Positions 24,504-32,952 of a stretch of 64,000 nucleotides of DNA are shown here, piece by piece. Source of the DNA: Oceanobacillus salinisoli (lineage in GTDB: Bacteria > Bacillota > Bacilli > Bacillales > Amphibacillaceae); assembly GCF_009733865.1 (NCBI RefSeq), contig NZ_WOFB01000002.1, positions 248,001-312,000 of the forward strand. Reading direction: 5' to 3'. The position numbers were made by a program, and so were the translations under genes. Under the pieces are notes generated by a model. The model did no database searches. It worked only from the letters and a program-made list of their open reading frames with translations, and had not been told where the DNA came from. Positions within the stretch are counted from its first letter, which is position 1. The number at the start of each line of letters is the position of its first letter.

Positions 24504-25694
24504 ATGATGAGAGATGAATTAATGAAAATGCTGGAGGAACGAAAAGATGAGATGATTGAAATCCGTCGTTATTTACATGAGCATCCTGAACTGTCTTTTA
24601 AAGAAGAAAAAACAGCATCCTATATTGCCGATTTTTACAATGGTAAAGATGTCCAAGTAGAAACTAATGTAGGAAATGGACATGGAATCATTGTAACGAT
24701 TGAGGGTGCTTCATCTGGGAAAACTATCGGACTTCGTGCTGATTTTGATGCACTACCTATTATCGAGGAAGCGGATGTTCCGTTTAAGTCGAAAAATGAA
24801 GGCGTGATGCATGCGTGTGGACATGATGCCCATACCGCATATTTATTAGTATTGGCTGATTGCCTTATCCAGTTAAAGGATAAAATCAATGGAAAAATTA
24901 AAATTATTCATCAACATGCAGAGGAAGAGCCCCCTGGTGGTGCAAAAAGCATTATGGAAACAGGCAAACTGGATGATGTAGATGCAATTTTTGGCATTCA
25001 TGTATTACCTATGGCTCCTGCGGGAACAGTCGGCTATCATAGTGGATTTTCCTTTAATGGTCGTACCTATTTTAAATTACAGATTCAGGCAAGTGGAGGG
25101 CATGGTTCATCTCCTCATAAAGCAAATGACGCCATAGTTGCAGGCTCCTATTTTGTTACTGCAGTACAAACGGTCGTCAGTCGTAAGGTGGATCCACTTG
25201 CTGCAGGTGTGGTAACCATTGGCTCATTTGACGGAAAAGGAAGTTTTAATGTTATTAAAGACAGTATTGAGCTTGAAGGAGATATTCGTTATTCAAATGA
25301 TAAAGTACAGGAGGTTATCGACAAAGAAATTCATCGAATGGTCAAAGGGTTGGAAGAATTATTTGGTGTAACTTGTGAGCTTACGTATACACCTGATTAT
25401 CCACCATTATATAATGATCCTGAATTGACGGTTTTTGTTGCAGAAACCTTAAATAAGGTAAATGATAAAGATATTACAGAAGTAAAAGAATTTCCTAAAC
25501 TGTCTCCATCTGAAGATTTTGCATACTACCTAGAAAAAATTCCAGGCTCCTACTTTTATATTGGTTGTACTCCAAAAGGTGTGGAAGAGCCTTACTTTAA
25601 TCACCATCCTAAATTCGATATTGATGAGGATGCAATTCTTGTTGCAGCCAAATCAGTAGGGCATGTCGTTTGCAGTTATTTAACGCAAAAGTAG
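24504..25694 (+). CDS. M20D-family metal amidohydrolase, copy 2
   Basis: A 396-residue paralog of the 21401 protein with all metal and catalytic motifs conserved (HACGHDAHTA, HQHAEEEPPGG, GGHGSSPHKANDAI, SPSEDFAYY). AAGGGAG lies six bases before ATG 24504. The 170-bp gap from the transporter holds a TTAGGAAATTATAAAAATT repeat end. As with copy 1, the substrate is unknown. Conservation of both copies argues that each is used. Confidence 0.92.
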   Translation: MMRDELMKMLEERKDEMIEIRRYLHEHPELSFKEEKTASYIADFYNGKDVQVETNVGNGHGIIVTIEGASSGKTIGLRADFDALPIIEEADVPFKSKNEGVMHACGHDAHTAYLLVLADCLIQLKDKINGKIKIIHQHAEEEPPGGAKSIMETGKLDDVDAIFGIHVLPMAPAGTVGYHSGFSFNGRTYFKLQIQASGGHGSSPHKANDAIVAGSYFVTAVQTVVSRKVDPLAAGVVTIGSFDGKGSFNVIKDSIELEGDIRYSNDKVQEVIDKEIHRMVKGLEELFGVTCELTYTPDYPPLYNDPELTVFVAETLNKVNDKDITEVKEFPKLSPSEDFAYYLEKIPGSYFYIGCTPKGVEEPYFNHHPKFDIDEDAILVAAKSVGHVVCSYLTQK

Positions 25695-25952
25695 CAGTAT
25701 ATGTGGTCGTGTGATAAATGACTTGTAAAATCAGCACTTCAAGAATGATAAGTGGGGACTCGGCAGCCAGAAAACTCCTGATTCAATCATCTCATAATCG
25801 CGGGGATAAAAAAACGCTGATTGAAGATCACTTATTATCCATAGCGGGCAATGATACAAGGTAAAGTTAGACAAGCGGGAAATTGCATATTTCACCTTTC
25901 GAGAGAAAAAAATATTATTGATCGGATACAGCATGATCAAGGAGGGTGCTAA
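25695..25952. other. Spacer with a loose inverted repeat
   Basis: AATCAGC near 25729 and GCTGATT near 25816 bound a GC-mixed stretch, and an ATAAGTGG-like word recurs inside. It is non-coding and of unknown role. Confidence 0.3.
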
Positions 25953-26816
25953 ATGGACAAGGATATGGATATGCATTACGGTAGTGACTACAAATATATC
26001 CCCACAACTTCTCTAGAAAGTGGAATGGGGATTGAAGTCTTGCCTGATTTATATTGTCATACAATCCAAATTGTCAATATTATTTTAGTTGATAATCCAG
26101 AAAAAAACGACTTTGTATTAGTTGATGCAGGAATGCCGAATTCAGCAGATAAAATTATTTCGGTTATCGAAGAACGGTTTGGTGATAACAGCCGTCCAAG
26201 AGCTATTATTTTAACGCATGGTCATTTTGATCATGTTGGTGCGGTCATTGACCTGGTTCAACATTGGGACATTCCTGTTTATGCTCATGAATTAGAACTG
26301 CCCTATTTAACAGGTAAGAAAAGTTATCCTGAACCAGACCCAAATGTGGAAGGTGGTATGGTAGCAAAAATGTCTCCACTGTTTCCTAATGAACCTATTG
26401 ATTTAGGGAATCATGTGGAAATGCTCCCTTCTGATGGAACTATACCTCATATGTCTGATTTCCGTTGGATTCATACACCAGGACATACACCTGGCCATGT
26501 ATCATTGTTCAGAGAAAACGACAGGGCCTTAATTGCGGGAGATGCATTTGTTACTGTTAAACAAGACTCCCTTTATAAAGTTGTCACGCAAGAACAGGAA
26601 ATAAATGGACCACCAAGATACCTTACAACAGATTGGAAAGCTGCCAAGGAATCAGTCATTAAATTAGAAGCATTGAAACCTACTGTTGCAGTTACTGGAC
26701 ATGGAATTCCTATGTCTGGTGAGTTTTTATCAAACAGCTTAGAAAAGTTAGTTCAAGAATTTGATGACATTGCCATTCCAGATTATGGGAAGTATGTGGA
26801 TAAAAACATACATTAA
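25953..26816 (+). CDS. MBL-fold metallo-hydrolase
   Basis: This 287-residue protein has the HGHFDHVG metal motif, HTPGHTPGHVSLF, and Asp in LIAGDAF, so a two-metal MBL hydrolase is expected. It resembles the YflN-type group of bacilli and lacks the DTHLHADH form of persulfide dioxygenases. The substrate is unknown. A GGAGG site precedes the ATG. It lies downstream of the second amidohydrolase on the same strand and ends in a strong terminator. Confidence 0.88.
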   Translation: MDKDMDMHYGSDYKYIPTTSLESGMGIEVLPDLYCHTIQIVNIILVDNPEKNDFVLVDAGMPNSADKIISVIEERFGDNSRPRAIILTHGHFDHVGAVIDLVQHWDIPVYAHELELPYLTGKKSYPEPDPNVEGGMVAKMSPLFPNEPIDLGNHVEMLPSDGTIPHMSDFRWIHTPGHTPGHVSLFRENDRALIAGDAFVTVKQDSLYKVVTQEQEINGPPRYLTTDWKAAKESVIKLEALKPTVAVTGHGIPMSGEFLSNSLEKLVQEFDDIAIPDYGKYVDKNIH

Positions 26817-26863
26817 GAGTAAAGTCATAAAAATGGCTTAGGGAATATTATTTTAGTGAAGGA

Positions 26864-26932
26864 AAATCCGAACTATGATTCAAAATTCTTCCGTTAGAAT
26901 TTGAATCAGTTCGGATTTTTTTAGCTGCTAGA
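26864..26932 (+). terminator. Long terminator after the MBL gene
   Basis: AATCCGAACT...AGTTCGGATT with a long further stem (TGATTCAAAATTC / GAATTTGAATCA) and TTTTTTT. Confidence 0.92.
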
Positions 26933-27119
26933 ATTTATTTAACTGGAACTTATAGGTATTCCGTGATTTTATTTGTATTTGGTCCTTATATTACAAATTA
27001 TAGACCTCTTAAGTCTTCATATAATATGGATAAGTTAATACACACAAAGAAGCAGTGTTAACTCCGTGTCATACCGTAAAACTCCAAAAAATGTATTCCA
27101 TACTTTCTTCTATGGTTGT
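26933..27119. other. Gene-free stretch
   Basis: AT-rich. No gene, repeat or clear signal was found. Confidence 0.35.
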
Positions 27120-27300
27120 AAAAGTGTTTTTAACACCCTCTTGTTTTTGTGACATGCCATTGGCGTGACCTTTATTACTTTGTTTTATGTAAGAATTACT
27201 ATATCTGTTGATTAAGCTCCAAAGGCCAATTCCTATACAAAATGGTACTTGTTCCACGAAAAAGGCCAGTTGTATTCTGACATGTTCATCGTCAAAACAG
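27120..27300 (-). pseudogene. Eroded T-box leader, second copy
   Basis: On the minus strand this aligns with the T-box at 15500-15698. Shared segments are GATGA near the start, ACAAGTACCAT, GGAATTGGCCTTTGGAGC (specifier region), CTTACATAAAA and GGCATGTCA. The distal stem-I block (AGAGA...GGTTGGTG) is deleted and the T-box core has degenerated to AAGGTCACGCCAATGGC, so it can no longer bind tRNA ends. A 93-codon frame across it is accidental. A hairpin with T-run (GGTGTT / AACACTTTT, near 27122-27140) remains. No gene follows it on the minus strand. Confidence 0.7.
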
Positions 27301-27455
27301 CATGCGTTTTTCTTAACATTAAAATATACAAAATAAAAAAAGGAAATCAAATTTTGAATGCCAAAATTTAGTTTATCTATTCCTCGATTAATTATTCAAA
27401 TATGTCGTTTTTCCATATATACTAATATTTAGAAAACAGTTAGGAGATTGATACA

Positions 27456-28682
27456 ATGGGGAAACAGTATCTTACGTTTTATTATTCAGTTATCATCATT
27501 CTCCTCTTTAGTATGGTTTTGCCAACAATGAAAATTAGTGGTGAAGCAGAATTTACGGTTATTAATACCCATTCACCAAGAGAAACAAGCATCAAGTTAA
27601 TGGAACCAGACCTTACAATGAAACGTTTTTCTTCTGCACCGGATTTTTCCTTTACGTATCCTGATGCAGTAAGAGGAATATATGTATCCGGAAATTCAGC
27701 AGGTTCCACTCATTTTCAATCCTTGCTTGATTTGGTTGATACGACAGATTTAAATGCGATGGTTATTGATATAAAAGATGACCATGGAAATGTAACGTTT
27801 AATGTGGAAGAAGGTTCACCATACAAAGATATCGCACGGAATTATATTTCAAATCCCGAAGCGATAATGGAGACATTAGAAAAAAGAAATATATATCCGA
27901 TAGCCAGGGTTGTCGTATTTAAAGATTCCATGCTTGCGCAAAAGCGTCCGGACCTTTCCTTTACAGAAAATGGAAAAGTATGGACAAACAGCCGCGGAGA
28001 AGCATTTGTTAATCCTTTTGAAAAAGAAGTTTGGGATTATAACGTAGACATTGCAAAAATGGCAGCAGACATGGGATTCCAGGAAATTCAATTCGATTAT
28101 GTTCGTTTTCCAGAAGGATTTGAAAGGAAAGACGAAATTTTACAATATTCTATGGGGGATTATAAAACCCTTGAAATGAATAACATCAAAAAACGTGTAG
28201 AGGCTGTAACAAATTTTGTAGCATATGCGAAGAAGGAATTGAAAGATTATGACGTGGATGTGTCGGTCGATATTTTTGGATATGCAGCCACGATGGAAGA
28301 AACACCAGGGATTGGACAAAATTTTTCCAGGATTTCTGAGAATGTGGATATTATTTCATCGATGATTTACCCGAGTCACTGGTCCAATAATTATTTTGGA
28401 ATTGATGTACCTGACAGAGAACCATATCGGCTTGTAAGTGAATACTCCAAAGTGGAAAATGAAGTATTAGGGAAATTAGATATGCCACCAACTTCAAGGC
28501 CTTGGCTTCAGGATTTTGAAGCACCTTGGCTATATAATGGCAATACACAGCAATACGGAAAAGAGGAAGTCGAAGCACAAATAAAAGCGCTCTATGATCA
28601 TGGCATCGATGAATTTCTTCTTTGGAATGCCGGCAATCAATATACAAAAGACGTAAATTATTTAGTTGGTAAAAATGAATAG
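27456..28682 (+). CDS. DUF4015 putative glycoside hydrolase, exported
   Basis: This 408-residue protein has an N-terminal hydrophobic segment (YLTFYYSVIIILLFSMVLP) that acts as a signal or anchor, then a TIM-barrel-like domain with the family motifs VRGIYVSGNSAGS, AMVIDIKDDHG, NPFEKEVWDYNVDIAKMAA, FQEIQFDYVRFPEG and VSVDIFGYAA. These match DUF4015 (PF13200), distantly related to glycoside hydrolases. The conserved acidic residues in IQFDYVRFP and VDIFG are candidate catalytic groups. It probably acts on cell-wall or exopolysaccharide outside the membrane. The start follows TAGGAG. Confidence 0.85.
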   Translation: MGKQYLTFYYSVIIILLFSMVLPTMKISGEAEFTVINTHSPRETSIKLMEPDLTMKRFSSAPDFSFTYPDAVRGIYVSGNSAGSTHFQSLLDLVDTTDLNAMVIDIKDDHGNVTFNVEEGSPYKDIARNYISNPEAIMETLEKRNIYPIARVVVFKDSMLAQKRPDLSFTENGKVWTNSRGEAFVNPFEKEVWDYNVDIAKMAADMGFQEIQFDYVRFPEGFERKDEILQYSMGDYKTLEMNNIKKRVEAVTNFVAYAKKELKDYDVDVSVDIFGYAATMEETPGIGQNFSRISENVDIISSMIYPSHWSNNYFGIDVPDREPYRLVSEYSKVENEVLGKLDMPPTSRPWLQDFEAPWLYNGNTQQYGKEEVEAQIKALYDHGIDEFLLWNAGNQYTKDVNYLVGKNE

Positions 28683-28704
28683 TTGACGGATTCAGAACTT
28701 TTTT

Positions 28705-28740
28705 AAGCAGATTCTCCGAAATTCGGAGGTCTGCTTTTCT
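28705..28740 (+). terminator. Terminator of the DUF4015 gene
   Basis: AGCAGATTCTCCGA / TCGGAGGTCTGCT stem with a small mismatch and TTTTCT. Confidence 0.85.
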
Positions 28741-28892
28741 AATGTATCTTCATTGTAAAAATTGCCATGAAATGTTGGGATTTCATGCCTAGTTCCATTT
28801 TTCAAAAAGCAAATTTTTGGGTATAATAATTTTGATGACGATGAACTGGAAATCCGTGAATACGGGACAAATGATAAAGGGGTAGTAGATCA

Positions 28893-29480
28893 ATGAACTG
28901 GTACGATAAATTGAAGGAGTATTTCCCGATTGAAGAAATGAAATCAAAAAAGCACATGGAATTACTTTTAAAAGAAAAAGGCGACGTTTACCATAAAGAT
29001 GAAAGCCCAACACATGTCCTTATGTATGCTGAATTTGATACGTTTATCTTTATCGATTATATTTGGGTATCTTCAGAAACCAGGGGACAAGGTATAGGTC
29101 ATAAATTAATTGATAAACTAAAAGCAAAAAATAAGCCAATAATTTTGGAAGTAGAGCCTATTGATTATGAAGATAGTGATACGGAAAAAAGGTTACACTT
29201 TTACCGTAGAGAAGGCTTTTCACATGCACAATCCATCGGCTATAACCGCAGATCTCTAGCGACCAATGAAGAAACACCAATGGAAATCCTGTATTGGTCA
29301 CCAAATGACGAACCAGAAGAAATAATATACAAACAAATGAAAAAAATGTATGAAGATATTCATACGTATAAAGACCAAGAGATATATGGAAAATCCTATC
29401 AGCCGGCTGAAGAAGTTTTGAGTTATGATGAAACCAGGGATTCACAAAACATTTTAAGTAGGTTGGAGCCCAATCAATAA
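28893..29480 (+). CDS. yjbC: GNAT acetyltransferase, YjbC-like
   Basis: This 195-residue protein has an N-terminal GNAT domain (FIFIDYIWVSSETRGQGIGHKLIDKLK holds the acetyl-CoA-binding R/QxxGxG loop) and a C-terminal extension of about 70 residues. In B. subtilis yjbC lies directly upstream of spx and can be co-transcribed with it. The same order here supports the name. The acetyl acceptor is unknown. The ATG follows AAAGGGG. Confidence 0.85.
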   Translation: MNWYDKLKEYFPIEEMKSKKHMELLLKEKGDVYHKDESPTHVLMYAEFDTFIFIDYIWVSSETRGQGIGHKLIDKLKAKNKPIILEVEPIDYEDSDTEKRLHFYRREGFSHAQSIGYNRRSLATNEETPMEILYWSPNDEPEEIIYKQMKKMYEDIHTYKDQEIYGKSYQPAEEVLSYDETRDSQNILSRLEPNQ

Positions 29481-29742
29481 GTATAGGGGAAGTCAAAAAG
29501 GCTTTCCCTATTTAAATGTAGCATGTGTCTCTAAAAATTCTTTGCATATGATGAATATGCTTTAAAGTCATTGAGAACAGCCTTAATCATTAATTCCAGT
29601 ATTTAACTTGTGCAATATTAAACTTTTTTCAATTAGTTAGGTTTAATTGAAAAAGGAAAGGGGTATCTTATATAGTAAATGAGAACTTTATGTGAACATT
29701 AGAAAATTACCTTATATTTCTAAAAAACCCTCTACCTTTTAC
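29481..29742 (+). other. Spacer between yjbC and the spx promoter
   Basis: A loose GGGGAAG...CTTTCCC hairpin with T residues after it (about 29486-29515) may terminate yjbC. Nothing else was seen. Confidence 0.35.
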
Positions 29743-29772
29743 TTGACAAATGTAGTATACTTATACATATAG
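29743..29772 (+). promoter_or_regulatory. Candidate spx promoter region with a short palindrome
   Basis: TTGACA at 29743-29748 is followed by the dyad GTATA-CT-TATAC (29755-29766). No ideal -10 lies 17 bp downstream. The palindrome could bind a thiol-sensing repressor as at B. subtilis spx (YodB/PerR), but the site itself is unproven. Confidence 0.45.
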
Positions 29773-29868
29773 GTTATTTAAACTTATTTTAATTTAAGAA
29801 TGGAATAAGTTTTCAAATGGTTACAAGGAAAATATATATCATATTTATAGAATGAGGAGTGAAGTTAC

Positions 29869-30264
29869 ATGGTTACGCTTTATACCTCACCAAGTTGTAC
29901 ATCTTGCAGAAAAGCAAAAGCATGGTTGGAAAAACATAACATACCATATAAAGAGCGCAATATCTTTTCAGATCCATTAACATTGGAAGAAATAAAAGAA
30001 ATATTGCGTATGACTGAAGATGGAACTGATGAGATTATTTCAACACGTTCTAAAGTTTTTCAAAAATTGGATGTTAATATCGAGCAGTTGCCAATGAAAG
30101 ACCTGTTCCAATTAATTCAACAAAATCCTGGTCTACTAAGAAGACCGATTATTCTTGATGAAAAACGTCTTCAAGTGGGATATAACGAAGATGAAATTCG
30201 CAGGTTTCTTCCTAGAACAGTACGTACATTTCAATTACGTGAAGCGCAAAGAATGGTTAATTAA
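29869..30264 (+). CDS. spx: Thiol-stress transcription regulator Spx
   Basis: 131 residues, the length of B. subtilis Spx, with the redox switch CTSC at Cys10-Cys13 ([18 protein letters not shown]) and conserved segments [33 protein letters not shown] and FLPRTVR. Spx binds the alpha-subunit tail of RNA polymerase and turns on thioredoxin and other thiol genes under disulfide stress. It is degraded by ClpXP with SpxH, encoded 5.8 kb away. GAGGAG precedes the ATG. Confidence 0.97.
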   Translation: MVTLYTSPSCTSCRKAKAWLEKHNIPYKERNIFSDPLTLEEIKEILRMTEDGTDEIISTRSKVFQKLDVNIEQLPMKDLFQLIQQNPGLLRRPIILDEKRLQVGYNEDEIRRFLPRTVRTFQLREAQRMVN

Positions 30265-30293
30265 TCTTGGTGGAAGTGCATATAATAAGAAAT

Positions 30294-30328
30294 AAAAACG
30301 CAGAATAATTTACATTCTGCGTTTTTAT
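30294..30328 (+). terminator. Terminator of spx
   Basis: AAAAACGCAGAAT / ATTCTGCGTTTTT perfect stem, six-base loop. Confidence 0.92.
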
Positions 30329-30771
30329 TCTCCTTTTGGAATTATTATGATTAGAATATTCCGTTAATTGGGACATTTCTCGAAGGACGAGCGATTACGG
30401 GTTTCTGTTTTTTCCAGTTTTTATGTCGTGACAAAAGTTAGATTATAGTTTAAAATACTATACTAACTATTCCTATATTCTTTTTATAAATGTTATTGAG
30501 ACATTTGATTTGCGGATGATAAGGAAAAAAACAAAAGAAATTTTTTTGGCATATTATAGGCATATTAATTTCCAAGCTGCTGCAGATTGTCATACAATAG
30601 CAGTAACATAGAAAGAATGAATGGTTAGAAAAAGCAGGTAAACGAGAAAGAAAATGAATTCTTTTTAATGTATATAGATAATGGTGAAGTTATCTCTTCC
30701 ACCTAACTGTTTATACTTTAAAGTTTAGAAAGCGAAGTTAAACGTTTTTCTATAAGAAGGGAGAGAAAAAT
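30329..30771 (+). other. Gene-free stretch before mecA
   Basis: About 440 bp of AT-rich DNA, presumably with the mecA promoter. I see no gene, riboswitch or repeat in it. Confidence 0.4.
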
Positions 30772-31440
30772 ATGGATATAGAGAGAATCAATGAAAACAC
30801 GGTGAAATTCTACATCTCTTATCTTGACATTGAGGATCTTGGGTTCGAGAGAGAGGAAATCTGGTACGACCGTGAAAGAAGTGAACAACTTTTCTGGCAA
30901 ATGATGGACGAAGTAAACTACAAAGAAGATTTTAATGTGGATGGTCCATTGTGGATTCAAGTGCAAGCTCTTGAAAAAGGATTAGAGATTATCGTTACAA
31001 AAGCCAAAATAACAAAAAATGGTGAACTTCAAGCAAATGATGCTATTATGGACAGTCACTTTGAAGATAAAATTGAAAACTTCCTTGAGGATAAATTTGG
31101 AAAAAATGTTGCAAATGATGATGAGTTCATCGAAGACGGCATGTGGATTATTGCAGATTTTAATAATTTTGAAGACGCCATCCAATTGAGCCATTATTTC
31201 CAGGATGACACAGATAGTGTAGAGGAAACACTTTATTTCTATAATAATAAGTATTATCTCTTTATGGAATTTTCTCCTGAATTGCTTGATGATCACCTTC
31301 AAGAGGATTTAATCAGTCAAGTATTGGAGTTTGCAAACGACTCTGATATGTCCATTCATGTTTTGGAAGAGTACGGTAAGAAAATCTTTGAGTATAATGC
31401 GTTTGAACAAATTAAATCTTATTTTCCAGCACAAGTATAG
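30772..31440 (+). CDS. mecA: ClpC adaptor protein MecA
   Basis: 222 residues, close to B. subtilis MecA (218). The N-terminal substrate-binding domain (MDIERINENTVKFYISYLDI) is joined by an acidic linker to the C-terminal ClpC-binding domain (WIIADFNNFEDAIQLSHYF, YYLFMEF). MecA activates ClpC hexamers and delivers ComK, and also affects Spx activity. GAAGGGAGAG precedes the ATG, and spx lies upstream as in other bacilli. Confidence 0.95.
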   Translation: MDIERINENTVKFYISYLDIEDLGFEREEIWYDRERSEQLFWQMMDEVNYKEDFNVDGPLWIQVQALEKGLEIIVTKAKITKNGELQANDAIMDSHFEDKIENFLEDKFGKNVANDDEFIEDGMWIIADFNNFEDAIQLSHYFQDDTDSVEETLYFYNNKYYLFMEFSPELLDDHLQEDLISQVLEFANDSDMSIHVLEEYGKKIFEYNAFEQIKSYFPAQV

Positions 31441-31657
31441 GCACTCGTTATTAAAGCGGGTGTCTATTTTTCGTGTTAGGAAAGTTACATATAGTTAAAA
31501 ACAATAAAATTTATGTAAGAGGTTTTGCTAAAAGAAAATGCAAACTCTAAAAGACATGAGGTGGGGGCTATGATGATTTTGGTAAGGAATTTTCTGTAAT
31601 ATTGCAGGATATTTGACAGATGCTGTCGAAAGCTTGTAGTAGGAGGTGGTTGTAGCT
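31441..31657 (+). other. Spacer between mecA and coiA
   Basis: Contains a short hairpin-like GCACTCGTTATTAAAGCGGGTGTC region (not strong) and a TTAGGAAAGTTA repeat end near 31475. Confidence 0.35.
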
Positions 31658-32827
31658 ATGCTGCAAGCTAAATTAGAAAATGGTAATTCGTTTACACTCG
31701 TTCATTTGACGAAGGAAGAAATTGAAGGGTTAAGGAAAAAGCAAATTAAATTTTATTGTCCTGTTTGTAATCAGTCAGTTCTTATCAAAGCCGGTTCAAA
31801 AATGATTCCGCATTTTGCCCATTATTCAAGCAGAGATTGTCCATCCAATGAGAGTGGGGAAGGTAAATACCATGAAAAAGGAAAACTGCTTTTATATAAC
31901 TGGCTTAAACATAAGGGATTAGACGTATCCCTGGAAGAATATATTCCAAGTATTAGCCAGCGTCCGGACTTTTTGCTGACTATACATAGGAAACGAATTG
32001 CGTTTGAGTATCAATGCGCAAGGATTCCGCCTCAGCAGATCCAAAAACGCAATCAAGGTTATATCTCAGCCGGTATTACACCAATATGGATTTTAGGTGC
32101 TAATCGCTTTGAGAGAAAAACAGGAAACTATTTTAAACTCGATTCTTTCACACAGCAATTCATCCATCAATTTTCATCAGAATTACCTTCCGTTCTTTAT
32201 TATTTTTGTCCCCATACCCTTCAATTTATCTCCATTCAGGACATATTCTTGATAAAACATGGACAGGCAATTGGAAACATAAACGTAACTGATATTAGAA
32301 AACAGCATTTTAAGAATCTGTTTACTCTTTCCCATCTACCAGCTAAGAAATTATGGATGATATGGGGCAAAGAAAAGGAACGATTTCGACTGCGGCCAAG
32401 AAAGAATTTATATGGAAATGAACTTGCGTGGCATCAGTGGCTTTATTTAAAAGGGTCGCACATTGAATATCTGCCATCCATCGTTTATTTGCCGATTTCC
32501 GCTCAATATCGAATGAAGTCCCCACTATGGGACTGGCAAAGCAGAATATGCTTAGAGGTTCTCGAACCAATGACAGTAGGAAGTGTATTTACCTTACATT
32601 CCATTGAATCTCTTCTAAGAAAATCCCTTCAGTCATCCTCCGTTTTTCCGTTAATTCGCTCCAATGACCACCCAATCAAACAATATTTACAATTGCTAGC
32701 TGATCTTGGCATAATAAAGAAGCTGTCGAATCATACGTATCAAAAGGCAAAAAGCGTGGACGGTTATCAAAATATTGAGCAGTCTTTAAAGGGAGATAAA
32801 GAAATAATAAATCAATTAAAAAATTAG
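31658..32827 (+). CDS. coiA: Competence protein CoiA (nuclease-like)
   Basis: This 389-residue protein has an N-terminal Cys-rich segment (FYCPVCNQSVLIKAG...HFAH) and a PD-(D/E)xK-like nuclease core (LEEYIPSISQRPDFLL and IAFEYQCARI, giving the D...ExQ triad), then a variable C-terminal half. CoiA is induced with the competence genes and promotes transformation. The nuclease role is inferred from the fold. AGGAGGT at 31641 fits ATG 31658, not the GTG at 31646. Confidence 0.9.
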   Translation: MLQAKLENGNSFTLVHLTKEEIEGLRKKQIKFYCPVCNQSVLIKAGSKMIPHFAHYSSRDCPSNESGEGKYHEKGKLLLYNWLKHKGLDVSLEEYIPSISQRPDFLLTIHRKRIAFEYQCARIPPQQIQKRNQGYISAGITPIWILGANRFERKTGNYFKLDSFTQQFIHQFSSELPSVLYYFCPHTLQFISIQDIFLIKHGQAIGNINVTDIRKQHFKNLFTLSHLPAKKLWMIWGKEKERFRLRPRKNLYGNELAWHQWLYLKGSHIEYLPSIVYLPISAQYRMKSPLWDWQSRICLEVLEPMTVGSVFTLHSIESLLRKSLQSSSVFPLIRSNDHPIKQYLQLLADLGIIKKLSNHTYQKAKSVDGYQNIEQSLKGDKEIINQLKN

Positions 32828-32952
32828 ATAGGAAGCAATATTCAAGCATGAATTTTATATATTTCGTTATACTAAATAAATAGAGAAATTTAAAAGGAAT
32901 TTTTAAGAGAATCTAGAATTATAATGGGTAATGGAATAAAGGAGGAATTACA

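Noticed and set aside
27069-27350. 93-codon minus-strand open frame as a gene
   Set aside because: It covers an eroded T-box leader, has no ribosome site, and its apparent similarity to the 15.6-kb region is RNA homology in differing frames.
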